Shown here one piece after another: positions 25,121-35,415 of a stretch of 64,000 nt of DNA. The stretch's first letter is position 1; each line of letters begins with the position of its first letter. The notes beneath the pieces were generated by a model. The model was not told the origin of the DNA and ran no database searches. It saw nothing but the letters and a program-made list of their open reading frames with translations. The DNA lies in the NCBI GenBank assembly GCA_019459455.1, contig JAIBEX010000019.1:62001-126000 (forward strand), given 5' to 3'. The stretch is from Weeksellaceae bacterium (GTDB lineage: Bacteria > Bacteroidota > Bacteroidia > Flavobacteriales > Weeksellaceae). A program made the translations under genes and the position numbers.

Positions 25121-28100
25121 TTATTCTTTAATGAATTTTTTCTGAGCCGTTTCGCCATTGGTATCTGTGATATCAATTACGAATACACCGTTAATCAGTC
25201 TGCTTACATCTATCTTATTACTCAGAATTGTACCTGTTTGAACAAGCTGTCCAATCGCGCTGTACACTTTATATTTCGCGCCATCTTTAACCTTGGTGAT
25301 GAACAGGGTGTTCTTCGTAGGATTCGGATAAACAATGATCTGGTTATTATCCATGATGTTGTTCGGCATTGCCTTCGTGATTCTAACCCTGTAATCCTCA
25401 ACTTCGCCGTTGGCAAATGTAGAACACATTTCAGGTGAACCGTTTCTGCTCATCGCCACCCTCATCACCACATAGCGGTCGTTCGTCAGACTCACATAAG
25501 CATCAGCTGGAACTGAGAAGGTAGTGGTAACTGGGGTCTGTTGGTTTGCAGGTGCAATCAGTATCCTTTCATTATTAGAGAATACTCCGTTTCTGTTGAA
25601 ATCAATCCAAACAGTCACCGCCTCGTTATACTGGGTGTTGGCCCATTCTTTCGAAATCGAAATCTGGTTACCGGTTGAGCCCTGCAGAAGTACGATGTGT
25701 TTCGTAGGATCAGCCAGGTAGCTCGTATAACCTGAAGCTCCGGAATCATTGTTCATCTCTGTTCCACCAGCCGGTTTCACATTTACATTTGAAATGTGTT
25801 CCGCTGATGAACTTGTTGCAGACATATCGCAGTATACCAAACTTGGTGTCGTAAACACATAAGGATGCGTGAACTGCTGAGTCGCGCCGTTACAAACATT
25901 GGCAACCTGAACCTCATACTGAGTTTCTTCGGTCAGACCAGTAATTATATACGTGTTGGTGGTCAGGTTCAGGGTTGTCCATCCGCTGGTTCCAACTTTT
26001 CTCCATCTGAATACATAAGTAGCACCCGGATATGCATTCCAGTCTACCTGTGCCTGGGTCATGGTGATGTTGGTAACTGTAAGGCCAACAGGAGCCATTT
26101 CGCAGGTTGGTAAGGTGGTAAACACAATCGGCGTTGAATATGGATTTATCGCTCCTGAACATTCTGATGCTACCTGAACCTCATACGTAGTATAAGGATT
26201 TAAACCTGTGATGGTATAAGTAGTACCTGTTACATTCACGGTTGTCCATGTTGCTGCACCTACCGGTCTGTATTGTAACACATAGACTGCTGTTGCTACA
26301 GGATTCCAGGATACGACTGCACTGGTTGTAGTGATGGCGGATACCGTAAAATTGGTTGGTGGTTCAGGGTCACACTTGGTTTCAAACGGAACTTCCGTAG
26401 GTGGACCGGGAACATTGTCACAAAGCGCGATCACCTGCACAATATATTGCGTTGCCGGAGTAAGATTAGGTATTGTATATGTACCTGTCAGATAAGTCAA
26501 TGGAATCTGTCCTGTCCAGGTGGCCGCCCCTACCGGTTTGTACTGTACGATATAGGTCGCCCCACCCGGGTCCGGAGTCCATGTTACAGTTGCTGAGTTG
26601 TGCGTAATGCCTGATACCACTACATTAAGAGGTGCCGCACTGCTACAAGGAATGGGTTCCTCCAAATGAACGGGATAATCTTCAACTTCTCCAAAATTAA
26701 AGGAGCCACAGGCTGTTGGAATCGTCGTAAGTCTTGCGATTACCCTCATTTTGGTGTGGTAAGGACTGGTATATCCCACAGCCGGAACATCAAACGTATC
26801 AGTAACAGGAGTTAACTGATTAGCTGCAGTATTGAGTATCTGTTCCGTTGTCTCGAAAGTTCCGTTTCTGTTGAAATCAATCCATGCCGCTACCGCCACA
26901 TTGGAAGGTGCATTCACCCAGCCTTTCTCTACAGAAATTGTATTTCCGGTAGAACCAAGAACCAACGTTACCAGTTTGGTTGGATCAAAATAGTAGTCGG
27001 TATAATTACTCGGTCCGGAATTATTCACCATTGGTGGACTAATTGGGAAACCGGTAGGGTTAACGGTCACATTGGTGATGTGCTCATCCAGAGGTGCACT
27101 TGTAGAGCCGGCAGTACACCAGTTCAAAGGTGGTGTAGTGAACTGGAATGGTCCACCCCATGCTCCCTGAACGCCGCTACAAACATAGGCTACCTGGAAC
27201 TCGTAAGTGGTCTGTTCCTGTAAACCGGTAAGGATATGGAAACTGTTAACCGGTGCAGGAGTTACAGTAATCCATGGGGAAGCCGGTGTAGTCACCTCTC
27301 TCCATTGCAGTACATAGGTAGCTCCGGTCGCAGGCATCCACGACAGCGTAGCGGTAGTCGGTCCCATATTACTTGCAGCAAGACCCTGAGGGGCTGCAGA
27401 AGTACATGGAATAGGCTCTACCAGTTTTACATCGTAATCCTCCACTTCACCATAGGTAAATGTTCCACAGGCGGTAGGGTTACCGGCTTCACGGACAATT
27501 ACCCTCATTCTTGTTTTCAGCGGTCCGTTATATACATTCGGAGGCAGCTGGACAGAGAATGTAGCTGTAACCGGATTCGTGGTATTGGACGCAGAGGTAA
27601 GCACGCGTTCTGCATTTTCAAAGGTTCCGTTTCTGTTAAAGTCGATCCAGACGCCTGTTCCAGCCGCATAAGTAGTTCCGGTCCATGCTTTGGTCACGGT
27701 TACGGTATTTCCTGCGGTTCCCATAATCAAGGTTACCAAACGGGATGGGTCACCGGTGTAATCAATATATTGTTGCCCACCGGTGGAAGCACTTACCATT
27801 GTAGGCGCACCAACAGCGTTAACCGTCACATTGGAGATATACGTCCGTTCCAGCGTACTGGTTGGATTTGCTGCGCAATACGGCAAGGCGGTGGTTGTAA
27901 ACTGAACCGGAGTGGCAAAGTTACCCTGTACTGTGCCGCAAACATAAGCCACCCGGAATTCATACTGCGTCTGTTCAGTCAGTCCTGTCAAAGAATAAAA
28001 ACTGGCCGTCGGAGCTGGAGTTACGGTAGTCCACGTTGGTGAGCCTACTGCTCTCCACTGTACCACATAGGCCGCTCCCTGCGCCGGCATCCATGAAAGG

Positions 28101-31100
28101 TTAGCACTTATGTTGGTAATACCGGATACATTCAAGTTTGTTGGTGCAGCAGATGTACACGGAGGTAATGGTTCACCTACGAGCTGCAGCTGTGGAATAA
28201 TTGCATATCGGGAGCTCGCGGTTGGCGGCACAACAGGATCCGGATTTGTACCGTCGCTATAATAGAGCATTCCCCTGTTTGTTCCCGCTGTGTAACCGCC
28301 CCACTGGGCCGTAGAGGTCCAGTCCGGTGAATTTTCATCCACCGCAATCACGATATTGTTCACCCCATCCCAAATAAATGGTTGGTTTAAAGTTAACTCG
28401 ACCCAAGTACCGGCAGTCATATTCGCTAAAGTCCCGGTGTAGACCTGCTGTAACTGGTTGTAAGGCACCCAGGAGGTGGTTGTGGCAAAATTATTCTGCG
28501 TGGTATTACCCATGTAAACCGTCCAGTTGTTATACTTGGTCTGGTCGGTGCCGGTAGTAACAACCTTAAACCTAATTTTGGTAATTACCTGATTGGCTCC
28601 AACTGCTGATGTTACCTCTGCACCGGTATAGATCTGCTGTGAGTAATTGTATCCAAAGAAAGAATAAACCGGAAGATTCCCAGTCGTTGCGGTACCCGAA
28701 CCGATCTGACCCGGAGTAAATGAAGGTCCGGCAACCCAGAAACTGCTGTCGGTTGCGGAACAGATTGCGCGAACCCACCAGTAATAAGTAGTACCCGGTA
28801 CCAATCCCGGTAAATTTACAGATGTTCCCGGAACTGCAGTACCTACGGTAGCTGATGTTGGAGGGGTATTCGTTGTATTGAAAAAATACTGGTATCCATT
28901 TGCCGGCACTGTAGATGGTGCAGTCCAGCCAATTGTAGCTGAAGTAGGCATCACATTGGTGACCGCCATATTTCCCGGAGTCAGACAGGTTGGAATTGCA
29001 AAATTAATGTTATCAACCGCTGCAGGTGGGTTTGTACCCACGCTGGTATCATTTCTCCATTCAAAAACCAAACGCATTGTTGTTCCGGCGAAGGGCGCAA
29101 TATTCACTACAGGATCAAAATAATTCTGCCACGTCGTTACATTCTGAAAATTCCCTCCAATCTGGATCCTGTTAGCTGCGCCTGTAATCTGTGCTCCCGC
29201 AGTTGGCGTAAAGGAAGCAGGAACAAGCCAAACCCTCATATAATCCCAGGTTGTACCGTCATTTCCAAATGATTTCCAGTCGAAGGACAAAGTAGCAACA
29301 GTAGAACCCGCAGGAATAATCAATTCCTTATATGCATGTGCTACAGATGCCGAGTTGTTTGTATAGGCATTTGTTACTCCACTATCATTGGATACATAGA
29401 TCGCGTTTGGTGGATTACCGGCAGCTGCACCATAAGCCCACTTGTTGGCCTGTGTACCAATAAAAGTAAAATCGTTGTTTGTAAAAGGCTGTACGTATGG
29501 CAGTGTTGATGGTCCTACCGTAGTAAAGTTCACCGAAGCAGAAAATGCCCCCGGTGTTCCGGTACAAACTGCCGCCACCTGAACTTCATACGTTGTTGAA
29601 GGTGCAAGCGGGGTAAGGAGCTGGGATGTGGTCAGGATATTATTAATTGCTATCCATGTGGGCGATCCTACCGCCCTGTACTGTAGGTTATAGGTAGCAC
29701 CGGTAATGGCAGTCCAGGATACGGTTGCCTGCGTCCCGGTAATTCCTGTAGCGGTAATTCCCACCGGAGGAGCTCCCGTACAAAGTGCCGATGCGGTGAC
29801 ATTCACTGGGCCAACAGCATAAAATACGTTGCCGATGGCACTCACCCTAACCTTCACTGTGGCACCCGTAGTAACTCCTGTAAACGTAAGATCTTCTGTA
29901 CCATCATTTGGCGTAGAGGCCAATAGTGTTACCCAGGTAGCACCATTGTCGGCCGTATAGTCTATCTTAACATTCGGACTGTTAAACGGAGCAGCGTTGG
30001 TACCCACCACATCCCACGTAAATGGAGAAGCTGCGTTGTTAAAAGCTGTTGTGGAGTTTACTTTAAATGGTCCATTATTGGAAACCGTAATGGTTTGCTG
30101 AGCAAACTGTGTTTGCTGCTGGTTAGCGGTTGCATGGTTATCTCGTACTGTAACTCTGAAGTTTGTCGGTCTTGCAACGGTGGATACCGCTTCCCAAAGG
30201 TTATTGCTGTTGTTTAGAACGCCGTTCAAAACTGAACTAAGTCTCGGGAAATATCTTGTAGGACTCGTGCCCGGCAGTAAAGACCTGAAAGAAGGTCCTG
30301 TCGCCAGCGTACCAAGGTTTGCTGATGTTGTAGCCAAAGTTCCGTTATCAAACTGTTCCCACGTGTAAGTCATTGGATCATTCTCCGGGTCTGTGGCACT
30401 GGCGGTAAGCACGAATGCCGTTCCCTTAGGAATGGTGTAAGGCGTAAGCGCTGCAATAACAGGCGGATTGTTTGCAATGTTTGTTTCAGTATCGCAGGTT
30501 TTCGAAACTAAATTCCCTTGGATCTGCTCAATTGATCTTGCATGGAAGTACGGATCGGAATTATTCTGTACATTCTGATTCGTAATACCTGCATATCCCA
30601 TGATGGTGGATCCTGAACCAGGTTCCATGCTGCTTCCTCCTCCCTGAATCTGATGGGTAAAGGTGTGGGTGCCCGCAAGCTGATGACCCATTTCATGAGC
30701 CACATAATCGATGTCGAATGAATCGCCTGAAGGTGGACCACCACCGGGAGATGTATAGGCCGAACCTTTTCCATTAGGAACTGCAGTGGTAGGATTCACA
30801 CAGATGCAGCCAATACAGCCAGCATTACCTCCTCCTCCGGCACTACCGAAGAGGTGTCCTATATCATAACTGCCATTACCGACAACTGTAGTCAGTGTTT
30901 GCTGAAGCTGTCCGTTCCACGCATCCATTCCGCCGGGTGCAGGTGCATTCCAGGCGTCATAAGGATCTGTTGCCGCGTTCGTATAGATTAACGTGGGATA
31001 ATTTTGTAGTATAAGTCGCAGGGCAAGGTCCTTTTCAAAAACAAAATTCACCCTGGTTAAGGTGGCATTCATTTGAGTCAAAGCTCCTGCTGTCCCCCCA

Positions 31101-31741
31101 AAGAAAGCAGTATATTCCGCAGTCACGGAGAGGGCGAGTCTTAGTGTTCTGTATTTTTTATCAGAACTTTTCGCAAAATCTGCCGGATTGTTGCTGAAGG
31201 ATTTCCCTGATTTATAAAGCTGTTCGATCTGCTTCTGCACTGATGGACTTTCTTCCGTGGTGCATAAAAAAGCTTTATTACCCGTATTAACGGTTTTAGG
31301 GTGTATCCTGAAAATGGTTTTCGATTTGTTGGCAGGATCAATGAACTGGTATTGGCCTCCCTTAGCTATGGTAGACTGAAAATCATCACCAGAGACGCTG
31401 AATCGGATCAGTTTCGAAGGATCATCAATACCGACTCCGGCATAGGATCCCAGCTGATATTGTGCAGCAAGTTCTTTCACCACAACGGGTGCGCTGTACA
31501 CATTAAATCTTTCGACTTTACCACCTAAAACCGGAATGGAAATCACCACCGGTTTAGCATAGTTGCCAGATTCCTGTGCATTAGCTAGCTGAGACTTTAA
31601 CTGCTTTATGTCCAGTGTGAAAAATTCTTCCTTATCGGAAGCACTTCCCAACCTTTCCCCCTGCATGGATGTAGGCTTCCACTGAGCGAAAGACCCTACA
31701 AACAGACTAAAGAGAAACAAAAAAGTAAAGAGTTTCTTCAT
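25121..31741 (-). CDS. Reprolysin-like zinc metalloprotease with FN3/GEVED repeats and T9SS type A domain
   Basis: This 2206-residue protein is a secreted multidomain protease. A signal peptide (1-19) and a propeptide-like region are followed by a metzincin catalytic domain with HEMGHQLAGTH (349-359), matching HExxHxxGxxH, and a downstream Met-turn candidate (STIMGYAGI). From about residue 647 there are about seven fibronectin type III domains (each opening like PCTSAAPTNL and closing like YEVQVAAVC) interleaved with three GEVED-type beta domains (GEVEDY near residues 1432, 1689 and 2115). The last 70 residues are a T9SS type A sorting domain (IIVYPNPTKNTLFI). T9SS would export it to the surface or medium. 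It is transcribed alone. Confidence 0.9.
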   Translation of the reverse strand: MKKLFTFLFLFSLFVGSFAQWKPTSMQGERLGSASDKEEFFTLDIKQLKSQLANAQESGNYAKPVVISIPVLGGKVERFNVYSAPVVVKELAAQYQLGSYAGVGIDDPSKLIRFSVSGDDFQSTIAKGGQYQFIDPANKSKTIFRIHPKTVNTGNKAFLCTTEESPSVQKQIEQLYKSGKSFSNNPADFAKSSDKKYRTLRLALSVTAEYTAFFGGTAGALTQMNATLTRVNFVFEKDLALRLILQNYPTLIYTNAATDPYDAWNAPAPGGMDAWNGQLQQTLTTVVGNGSYDIGHLFGSAGGGGNAGCIGCICVNPTTAVPNGKGSAYTSPGGGPPSGDSFDIDYVAHEMGHQLAGTHTFTHQIQGGGSSMEPGSGSTIMGYAGITNQNVQNNSDPYFHARSIEQIQGNLVSKTCDTETNIANNPPVIAALTPYTIPKGTAFVLTASATDPENDPMTYTWEQFDNGTLATTSANLGTLATGPSFRSLLPGTSPTRYFPRLSSVLNGVLNNSNNLWEAVSTVARPTNFRVTVRDNHATANQQQTQFAQQTITVSNNGPFKVNSTTAFNNAASPFTWDVVGTNAAPFNSPNVKIDYTADNGATWVTLLASTPNDGTEDLTFTGVTTGATVKVRVSAIGNVFYAVGPVNVTASALCTGAPPVGITATGITGTQATVSWTAITGATYNLQYRAVGSPTWIAINNILTTSQLLTPLAPSTTYEVQVAAVCTGTPGAFSASVNFTTVGPSTLPYVQPFTNNDFTFIGTQANKWAYGAAAGNPPNAIYVSNDSGVTNAYTNNSASVAHAYKELIIPAGSTVATLSFDWKSFGNDGTTWDYMRVWLVPASFTPTAGAQITGAANRIQIGGNFQNVTTWQNYFDPVVNIAPFAGTTMRLVFEWRNDTSVGTNPPAAVDNINFAIPTCLTPGNMAVTNVMPTSATIGWTAPSTVPANGYQYFFNTTNTPPTSATVGTAVPGTSVNLPGLVPGTTYYWWVRAICSATDSSFWVAGPSFTPGQIGSGTATTGNLPVYSFFGYNYSQQIYTGAEVTSAVGANQVITKIRFKVVTTGTDQTKYNNWTVYMGNTTQNNFATTTSWVPYNQLQQVYTGTLANMTAGTWVELTLNQPFIWDGVNNIVIAVDENSPDWTSTAQWGGYTAGTNRGMLYYSDGTNPDPVVPPTASSRYAIIPQLQLVGEPLPPCTSAAPTNLNVSGITNISANLSWMPAQGAAYVVQWRAVGSPTWTTVTPAPTASFYSLTGLTEQTQYEFRVAYVCGTVQGNFATPVQFTTTALPYCAANPTSTLERTYISNVTVNAVGAPTMVSASTGGQQYIDYTGDPSRLVTLIMGTAGNTVTVTKAWTGTTYAAGTGVWIDFNRNGTFENAERVLTSASNTTNPVTATFSVQLPPNVYNGPLKTRMRVIVREAGNPTACGTFTYGEVEDYDVKLVEPIPCTSAAPQGLAASNMGPTTATLSWMPATGATYVLQWREVTTPASPWITVTPAPVNSFHILTGLQEQTTYEFQVAYVCSGVQGAWGGPFQFTTPPLNWCTAGSTSAPLDEHITNVTVNPTGFPISPPMVNNSGPSNYTDYYFDPTKLVTLVLGSTGNTISVEKGWVNAPSNVAVAAWIDFNRNGTFETTEQILNTAANQLTPVTDTFDVPAVGYTSPYHTKMRVIARLTTIPTACGSFNFGEVEDYPVHLEEPIPCSSAAPLNVVVSGITHNSATVTWTPDPGGATYIVQYKPVGAATWTGQIPLTYLTGTYTIPNLTPATQYIVQVIALCDNVPGPPTEVPFETKCDPEPPTNFTVSAITTTSAVVSWNPVATAVYVLQYRPVGAATWTTVNVTGTTYTITGLNPYTTYEVQVASECSGAINPYSTPIVFTTLPTCEMAPVGLTVTNITMTQAQVDWNAYPGATYVFRWRKVGTSGWTTLNLTTNTYIITGLTEETQYEVQVANVCNGATQQFTHPYVFTTPSLVYCDMSATSSSAEHISNVNVKPAGGTEMNNDSGASGYTSYLADPTKHIVLLQGSTGNQISISKEWANTQYNEAVTVWIDFNRNGVFSNNERILIAPANQQTPVTTTFSVPADAYVSLTNDRYVVMRVAMSRNGSPEMCSTFANGEVEDYRVRITKAMPNNIMDNNQIIVYPNPTKNTLFITKVKDGAKYKVYSAIGQLVQTGTILSNKIDVSRLINGVFVIDITDTNGETAQKKFIKE

Positions 31742-32057
31742 AACTATCTTAATGTATTAATTTGTACAAAACTAAATAATTTTTGGGATTAATCTTACTA
31801 AAAACTTATAAATTTTGCAATTAGTCCAAAGATCACCGAATACAGATACCTAATAATTAATAAAGAATATTCGGAACCGCAGGCTGTGATTGTTATGCAT
31901 GGCGTTGTTCTGATGTCTCATATGACAAATCAGAACAGTATACTCATAACCCGCCATCCAAAAACAGGACAAATCTCCTGTGCCTTCAGAACCTATCATC
32001 ATAAAAGTTTTGTCTGAAAGCCAAAAGAAGCAACATCAGTAGTAGCCAATTAGCGGA
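31742..32057. other. Intergenic stretch with an inverted repeat
   Basis: No gene is seen between the two protease genes. The stretch holds a minus-strand -7-like TAGTTTTG (31774-31767) ahead of the 2206-residue protease and an inverted repeat GTTCTGAT/ATCAGAAC (31907-31914 with 31929-31936) whose inner bases GTC/GAC can extend the stem with a 2-nt bulge. No T-run follows it, so it is not a typical terminator. Confidence 0.5.
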
Positions 32058-32089
32058 CAAAAAAAATCCCCAAACGAAGTTGAGGATTT
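32058..32089 (-). terminator. Terminator of the M43-type protease gene
   Basis: On the minus strand AAATCCTCA pairs with TGGGGATTT (32089-32081 with 32072-32064, one G-U) and a run of T follows. Confidence 0.72.
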
Positions 32090-32109
32090 CATGGTGAGAA
32101 AAAATCAGG

Positions 32110-34149
32110 TTATTTTTTGATGAACTTCACCGTACCGGTAAATTCTTTGTCTTTAACCGTTATTATGTAGGTTCCAGTGACAAGTGCGGAAACATTCACT
32201 TTGTTGTCCTTCACCAAACCGGAAGCAACAAGCTGGCCTGCAGCACTGAAGATGTTATACTGAGCCCTGTTGGATACCTTTGTTATATTAAGGATATCGG
32301 TAACCGGAATCGGGAAGACCTCAAAGTTATTTGTGCCGGTTTCAGCAGTAGCCATCTGGCTAACCAGCTTAAATGACACCTTTTCCTGAGAGGCGAATGT
32401 TCCGCCACTGTAAATGATAACCGTTCCATCCGCAGATTTTAAATCGAAGTAACCGTTACCCGACCCGCTGTTCAGTCCGTCACCATAGGAATCGTTGATG
32501 GTAAAGGTGTAACAGTCATTCACAGCTAAAGCCCATGTTTCTGAAATGAGTGCTGGTAAAGTTGGAAAGTTAGCCGAGGTATCCTGGTAAGGTCCGCCGG
32601 AATACAAAATAGTTCCTGCACTGTTTTTTAGATCCCAGGAAATTTCGTCCCCGTACACGTCCTGCTGTAGCCTGAACGCTACGGTATTTAATGCATAACT
32701 TGGCGCACCAAAACTTTTAGTTGCCGCATTGTTGCTGGCTCTCTGATCTGTAGTTCCGTTAGCAGATGACACATTCGCTGTCAAATTTTCAAGCACCGTG
32801 TTTGCCGGAAGGTTGATGGTAATGGTACTGAATTTATCCTGTGCAAGCGAACCGCTCCAGTTATAAGTCTGTATTGTACCGTTGTTAAACGTGTAATTTA
32901 TTACTGCAGAAGTTAAATTGGAAGTCCCACGGTTGTACAGTGTCACCTTAAAAGAACTTACAACAATGCTACAGTCTCCGCCACATATGTTTTCAATTTT
33001 CACTTCCGCATCATTGGGGAAGAGGGGAATTGCGACATCAGCTGTCGAAGTTTTAAGCGTTGCTCTTCTCGGCGAATTGATCAATACTGCAGCCATCCTG
33101 GCTTTTTGATCGTTGGTGAAAATGTTCATGCATGCATCACCTGTATAATTCATATAATTCCGAACCATATCAAGACCCGGACTTGTCGGACATGAATCCT
33201 GCGCGTCATTACAAACGTACTGCGCATTTCCAGCGTTGGACGAAACCGGAGTATCTGTGCAGAAATCATCAACCGTACAGCCACCGTCGCCCCAAAGATG
33301 TCTTAAACCTAAGAAGTGTCCCACCTCATGCGTCATCGTTCTGCCGTAATCAGAACCTGTCAGCAAATTGAATGTTCCGTCATTATAATCTGCACTTCCA
33401 AAAGCCCTGTAGGTAGAGACCACCCCATCGCTGTTTGCACCACCACCATTCCCCGGCATTCCAGGTAACCCGGACGCACTTGGAAACTGGGCATATCCCA
33501 ATAAACCTGAACCGGAAAAGTTAACAGTCCACATATTTAGGTATTGGGTTGGGTCCCATATCGTTTGTGGCTTCACTTTAGCGTCCACATCATCCGTAGT
33601 CCAGGAAGTTGCGCACAGGTTCACCCGGTCGATTCCGTTTGTTGGATTGCCATTAGGATCTACCTTGGCCAGCGCAAACTGAATCATGACATCTGCACCC
33701 ACGGGATCCGTGTTGTCGCCCCGTGACAATGGGATTTTCCGGTAATCATTATTCATGGCGGTAATCTGCGATATCACCTGGTTATCACCAATATTAGCCT
33801 GGAATCCTACTGGCTGACCACTGTGAATAACATGCACAACAACGGGTATGGTAATGATCCCATTGTTTTGAGACTTGTCCGCTTTGGCTTTCGCAACAAG
33901 CGGAGCCAGCCAGGCCTCAAACTGAGCGTCGGTAAGCCTGTTTGGGTCTTTCGCCTGCAGCCTAGCCTCGTATTCTGTAGTGGCACACTTTATGACACCT
34001 CCAGTTTCAAGAAGCTGATCTTTAGTATAGGTCTTTCCAAAAATTACAACATCTGAATCCGCTTTTCCTTTCTTTTGGGCGTTCAGTGAAGAAGTACCCA
34101 ATAAAAATACCGAAAGTAAAAATGATTTCAGTAAGGATGATTTAATCAT
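32110..34149 (-). CDS. M43 (pappalysin/cytophagalysin-like) zinc metalloprotease, T9SS type A
   Basis: The 679-residue protein has a signal peptide (1-24), a propeptide, an M43-type catalytic domain with HEVGHFLGLRHLWGD (274-288, the extended HExxHxxGxxHxxGD form), and a following Met-turn candidate around NYMNYTGDACM. A middle beta-sandwich region (about 385-600) resembles CARDB/convertase-type accessory domains. A T9SS type A sorting domain closes the protein (from about 608; FEVFPIPVTDILNI). Its conserved cysteines after the zinc site (CTVDDFCTDTP) fit the family. It probably acts outside the cell on protein substrates. Confidence 0.9.
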   Translation of the reverse strand: MIKSSLLKSFLLSVFLLGTSSLNAQKKGKADSDVVIFGKTYTKDQLLETGGVIKCATTEYEARLQAKDPNRLTDAQFEAWLAPLVAKAKADKSQNNGIITIPVVVHVIHSGQPVGFQANIGDNQVISQITAMNNDYRKIPLSRGDNTDPVGADVMIQFALAKVDPNGNPTNGIDRVNLCATSWTTDDVDAKVKPQTIWDPTQYLNMWTVNFSGSGLLGYAQFPSASGLPGMPGNGGGANSDGVVSTYRAFGSADYNDGTFNLLTGSDYGRTMTHEVGHFLGLRHLWGDGGCTVDDFCTDTPVSSNAGNAQYVCNDAQDSCPTSPGLDMVRNYMNYTGDACMNIFTNDQKARMAAVLINSPRRATLKTSTADVAIPLFPNDAEVKIENICGGDCSIVVSSFKVTLYNRGTSNLTSAVINYTFNNGTIQTYNWSGSLAQDKFSTITINLPANTVLENLTANVSSANGTTDQRASNNAATKSFGAPSYALNTVAFRLQQDVYGDEISWDLKNSAGTILYSGGPYQDTSANFPTLPALISETWALAVNDCYTFTINDSYGDGLNSGSGNGYFDLKSADGTVIIYSGGTFASQEKVSFKLVSQMATAETGTNNFEVFPIPVTDILNITKVSNRAQYNIFSAAGQLVASGLVKDNKVNVSALVTGTYIITVKDKEFTGTVKFIKK

Positions 34150-34210
34150 AATTAAAATTAATTTTATAGAGATTTATATTATTTTTTAAGATTTGCGAAA
34201 GTAAAGATTT

Positions 34211-34260
34211 TTTTTTACTTTATTGTACTATTCACTATTAAGTAAGTTTTTTACTTTATT
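34211..34260. repeat. Direct repeat in a divergent promoter region
   Basis: The 14-mer TTTTTTACTTTATT occurs at 34211-34224 and 34247-34260, with start points 36 nt apart, between the divergent M43 protease and a small secreted-protein gene. It could be a regulator site or AT-rich promoter sequence. Confidence 0.4.
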
Positions 34261-34286
34261 TTAGTCATCTAAAAATCCAAGATCTT

Positions 34287-34754
34287 ATGATTTACATAAA
34301 AACGATTCTGCTGGCTGCGACGGCACTTGTAGCCATTCAGTGCGATGCACAGAAAAAGGCCAATGAAAAAAACAGCACTGTACAAACTGCAACCGCCAGT
34401 AAAATGAATATCCAAAAAATAGAACTGGAGGAAATGACGAGGGGCTCCAGAAGGATGGTGACCATTACTCCCACCGTAAAAATGGTTGAGATAAACGGTA
34501 CAAAGACGGAAATGAAAACCGGTACGACAGAATGGAATACCTTAATGAAATTGATTCCTTCCCAGGATCTTAACAAACTGGCGTCCTATCCATCTCCTAC
34601 CACAAAGCGCTATCACGATGGAGCACTCTCAGCAGACCTTAAGATTACCGTAGGTGGTAAAACGTTCAGCTCACAGAGTTTTGATTCCGGAGTGCCTCCT
34701 AAACCGATTTCAGATCTTTACTTTGAGGTAACCAAGAATTTTAAAGCCAGATAG
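34287..34754 (+). CDS. Small exported protein of unknown function
   Basis: The 155-residue product has an N-terminal signal (MIYIKTILLAATALVAIQCDAQ). A Cys at residue 19 is close to a lipobox position, but the residue before it is Gln, so lipidation is uncertain. The remainder is a small beta-rich domain with EMTRGSRRMVTITP, TTEWNTLMKLIP and a DGALSADLKITVGGKTFSSQSFD segment. I do not recognise a function. It ends 1 nt before the convergent DUF6048 gene. Confidence 0.7.
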   Translation: MIYIKTILLAATALVAIQCDAQKKANEKNSTVQTATASKMNIQKIELEEMTRGSRRMVTITPTVKMVEINGTKTEMKTGTTEWNTLMKLIPSQDLNKLASYPSPTTKRYHDGALSADLKITVGGKTFSSQSFDSGVPPKPISDLYFEVTKNFKAR

Positions 34755-34755
34755 G

Positions 34756-35415
34756 CTAGAATGAGTAGGCAATATTCCACATATAACCCATATTGAATTT
34801 CCCGGAACTTTTGCCAAAACCTGGTACGATCATAGGCTGAATATCCTCCTGTTTGGTAGTGTATATCAGGTATTTAGGTTGAATATTTACATCAATATAG
34901 AAATTGCTGTCAAAAAGCTGGACCCGGCCCCCCGCCGCACCTTCAATCCAGTAAGAAGACTGTCCGGATGATGGGAACTCTTCAAAAGAAGAACTGCCTC
35001 CAAAACCGCGCACGGGTACCGCCCTGTATTCCTGTTTGTAGAATGATGCCGCCAGTTTTCCGCCTACATAAAATCCATTCAGTCTGTTCTCCGGATCTTT
35101 CATCAGCCTGTATAAGGTTCCCAATTTAACAAAAGGTCCCTTAACCTCCCCATCATAACCGTTTTTCACATATATATTCCTTTCAAAACCGGCGTCTGCA
35201 ACCACATGTAATTCCCTGTTAAGCCGTGATGACACGAAACCCTGATACACCTTCCGCTCGGAAAAAAATGAAAGTCCCGCATTAAGTATGTCAAAGCCCA
35301 CCATGAAATTGGGTTCATATTTCCACTTCGGTTTGTCTGCAATCTCCGTTTCCTGAGCCATGCTCAGTACAACCAGCAGACTAAAAAAGAAGGAAAAGGT
35401 GCGTTTTGCTTTCAT
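34756..35415 (-). CDS. DUF6048 family outer-membrane-like protein
   Basis: The 219-residue product has a signal peptide (1-20) and an all-beta body with repeated aromatic/glycine strands, ending in the aromatic IAYSF typical of outer membrane beta-barrels. I recognise it as DUF6048, a Bacteroidota family usually found beside DUF6452 and rlmD, both of which are present here. Function is unknown. Its start overlaps the end of the DUF6452 gene by 35 nt. Confidence 0.75.
   Translation of the reverse strand: MKAKRTFSFFFSLLVVLSMAQETEIADKPKWKYEPNFMVGFDILNAGLSFFSERKVYQGFVSSRLNRELHVVADAGFERNIYVKNGYDGEVKGPFVKLGTLYRLMKDPENRLNGFYVGGKLAASFYKQEYRAVPVRGFGGSSSFEEFPSSGQSSYWIEGAAGGRVQLFDSNFYIDVNIQPKYLIYTTKQEDIQPMIVPGFGKSSGKFNMGYMWNIAYSF

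Noticed and set aside
27236-28042. Plus-strand open frame of 268 codons inside the metalloprotease gene
   Set aside because: It lies opposite FN3/GEVED repeats, rich in Cys, Arg and Ser as expected from antisense reading of Thr/Pro-rich repeats.
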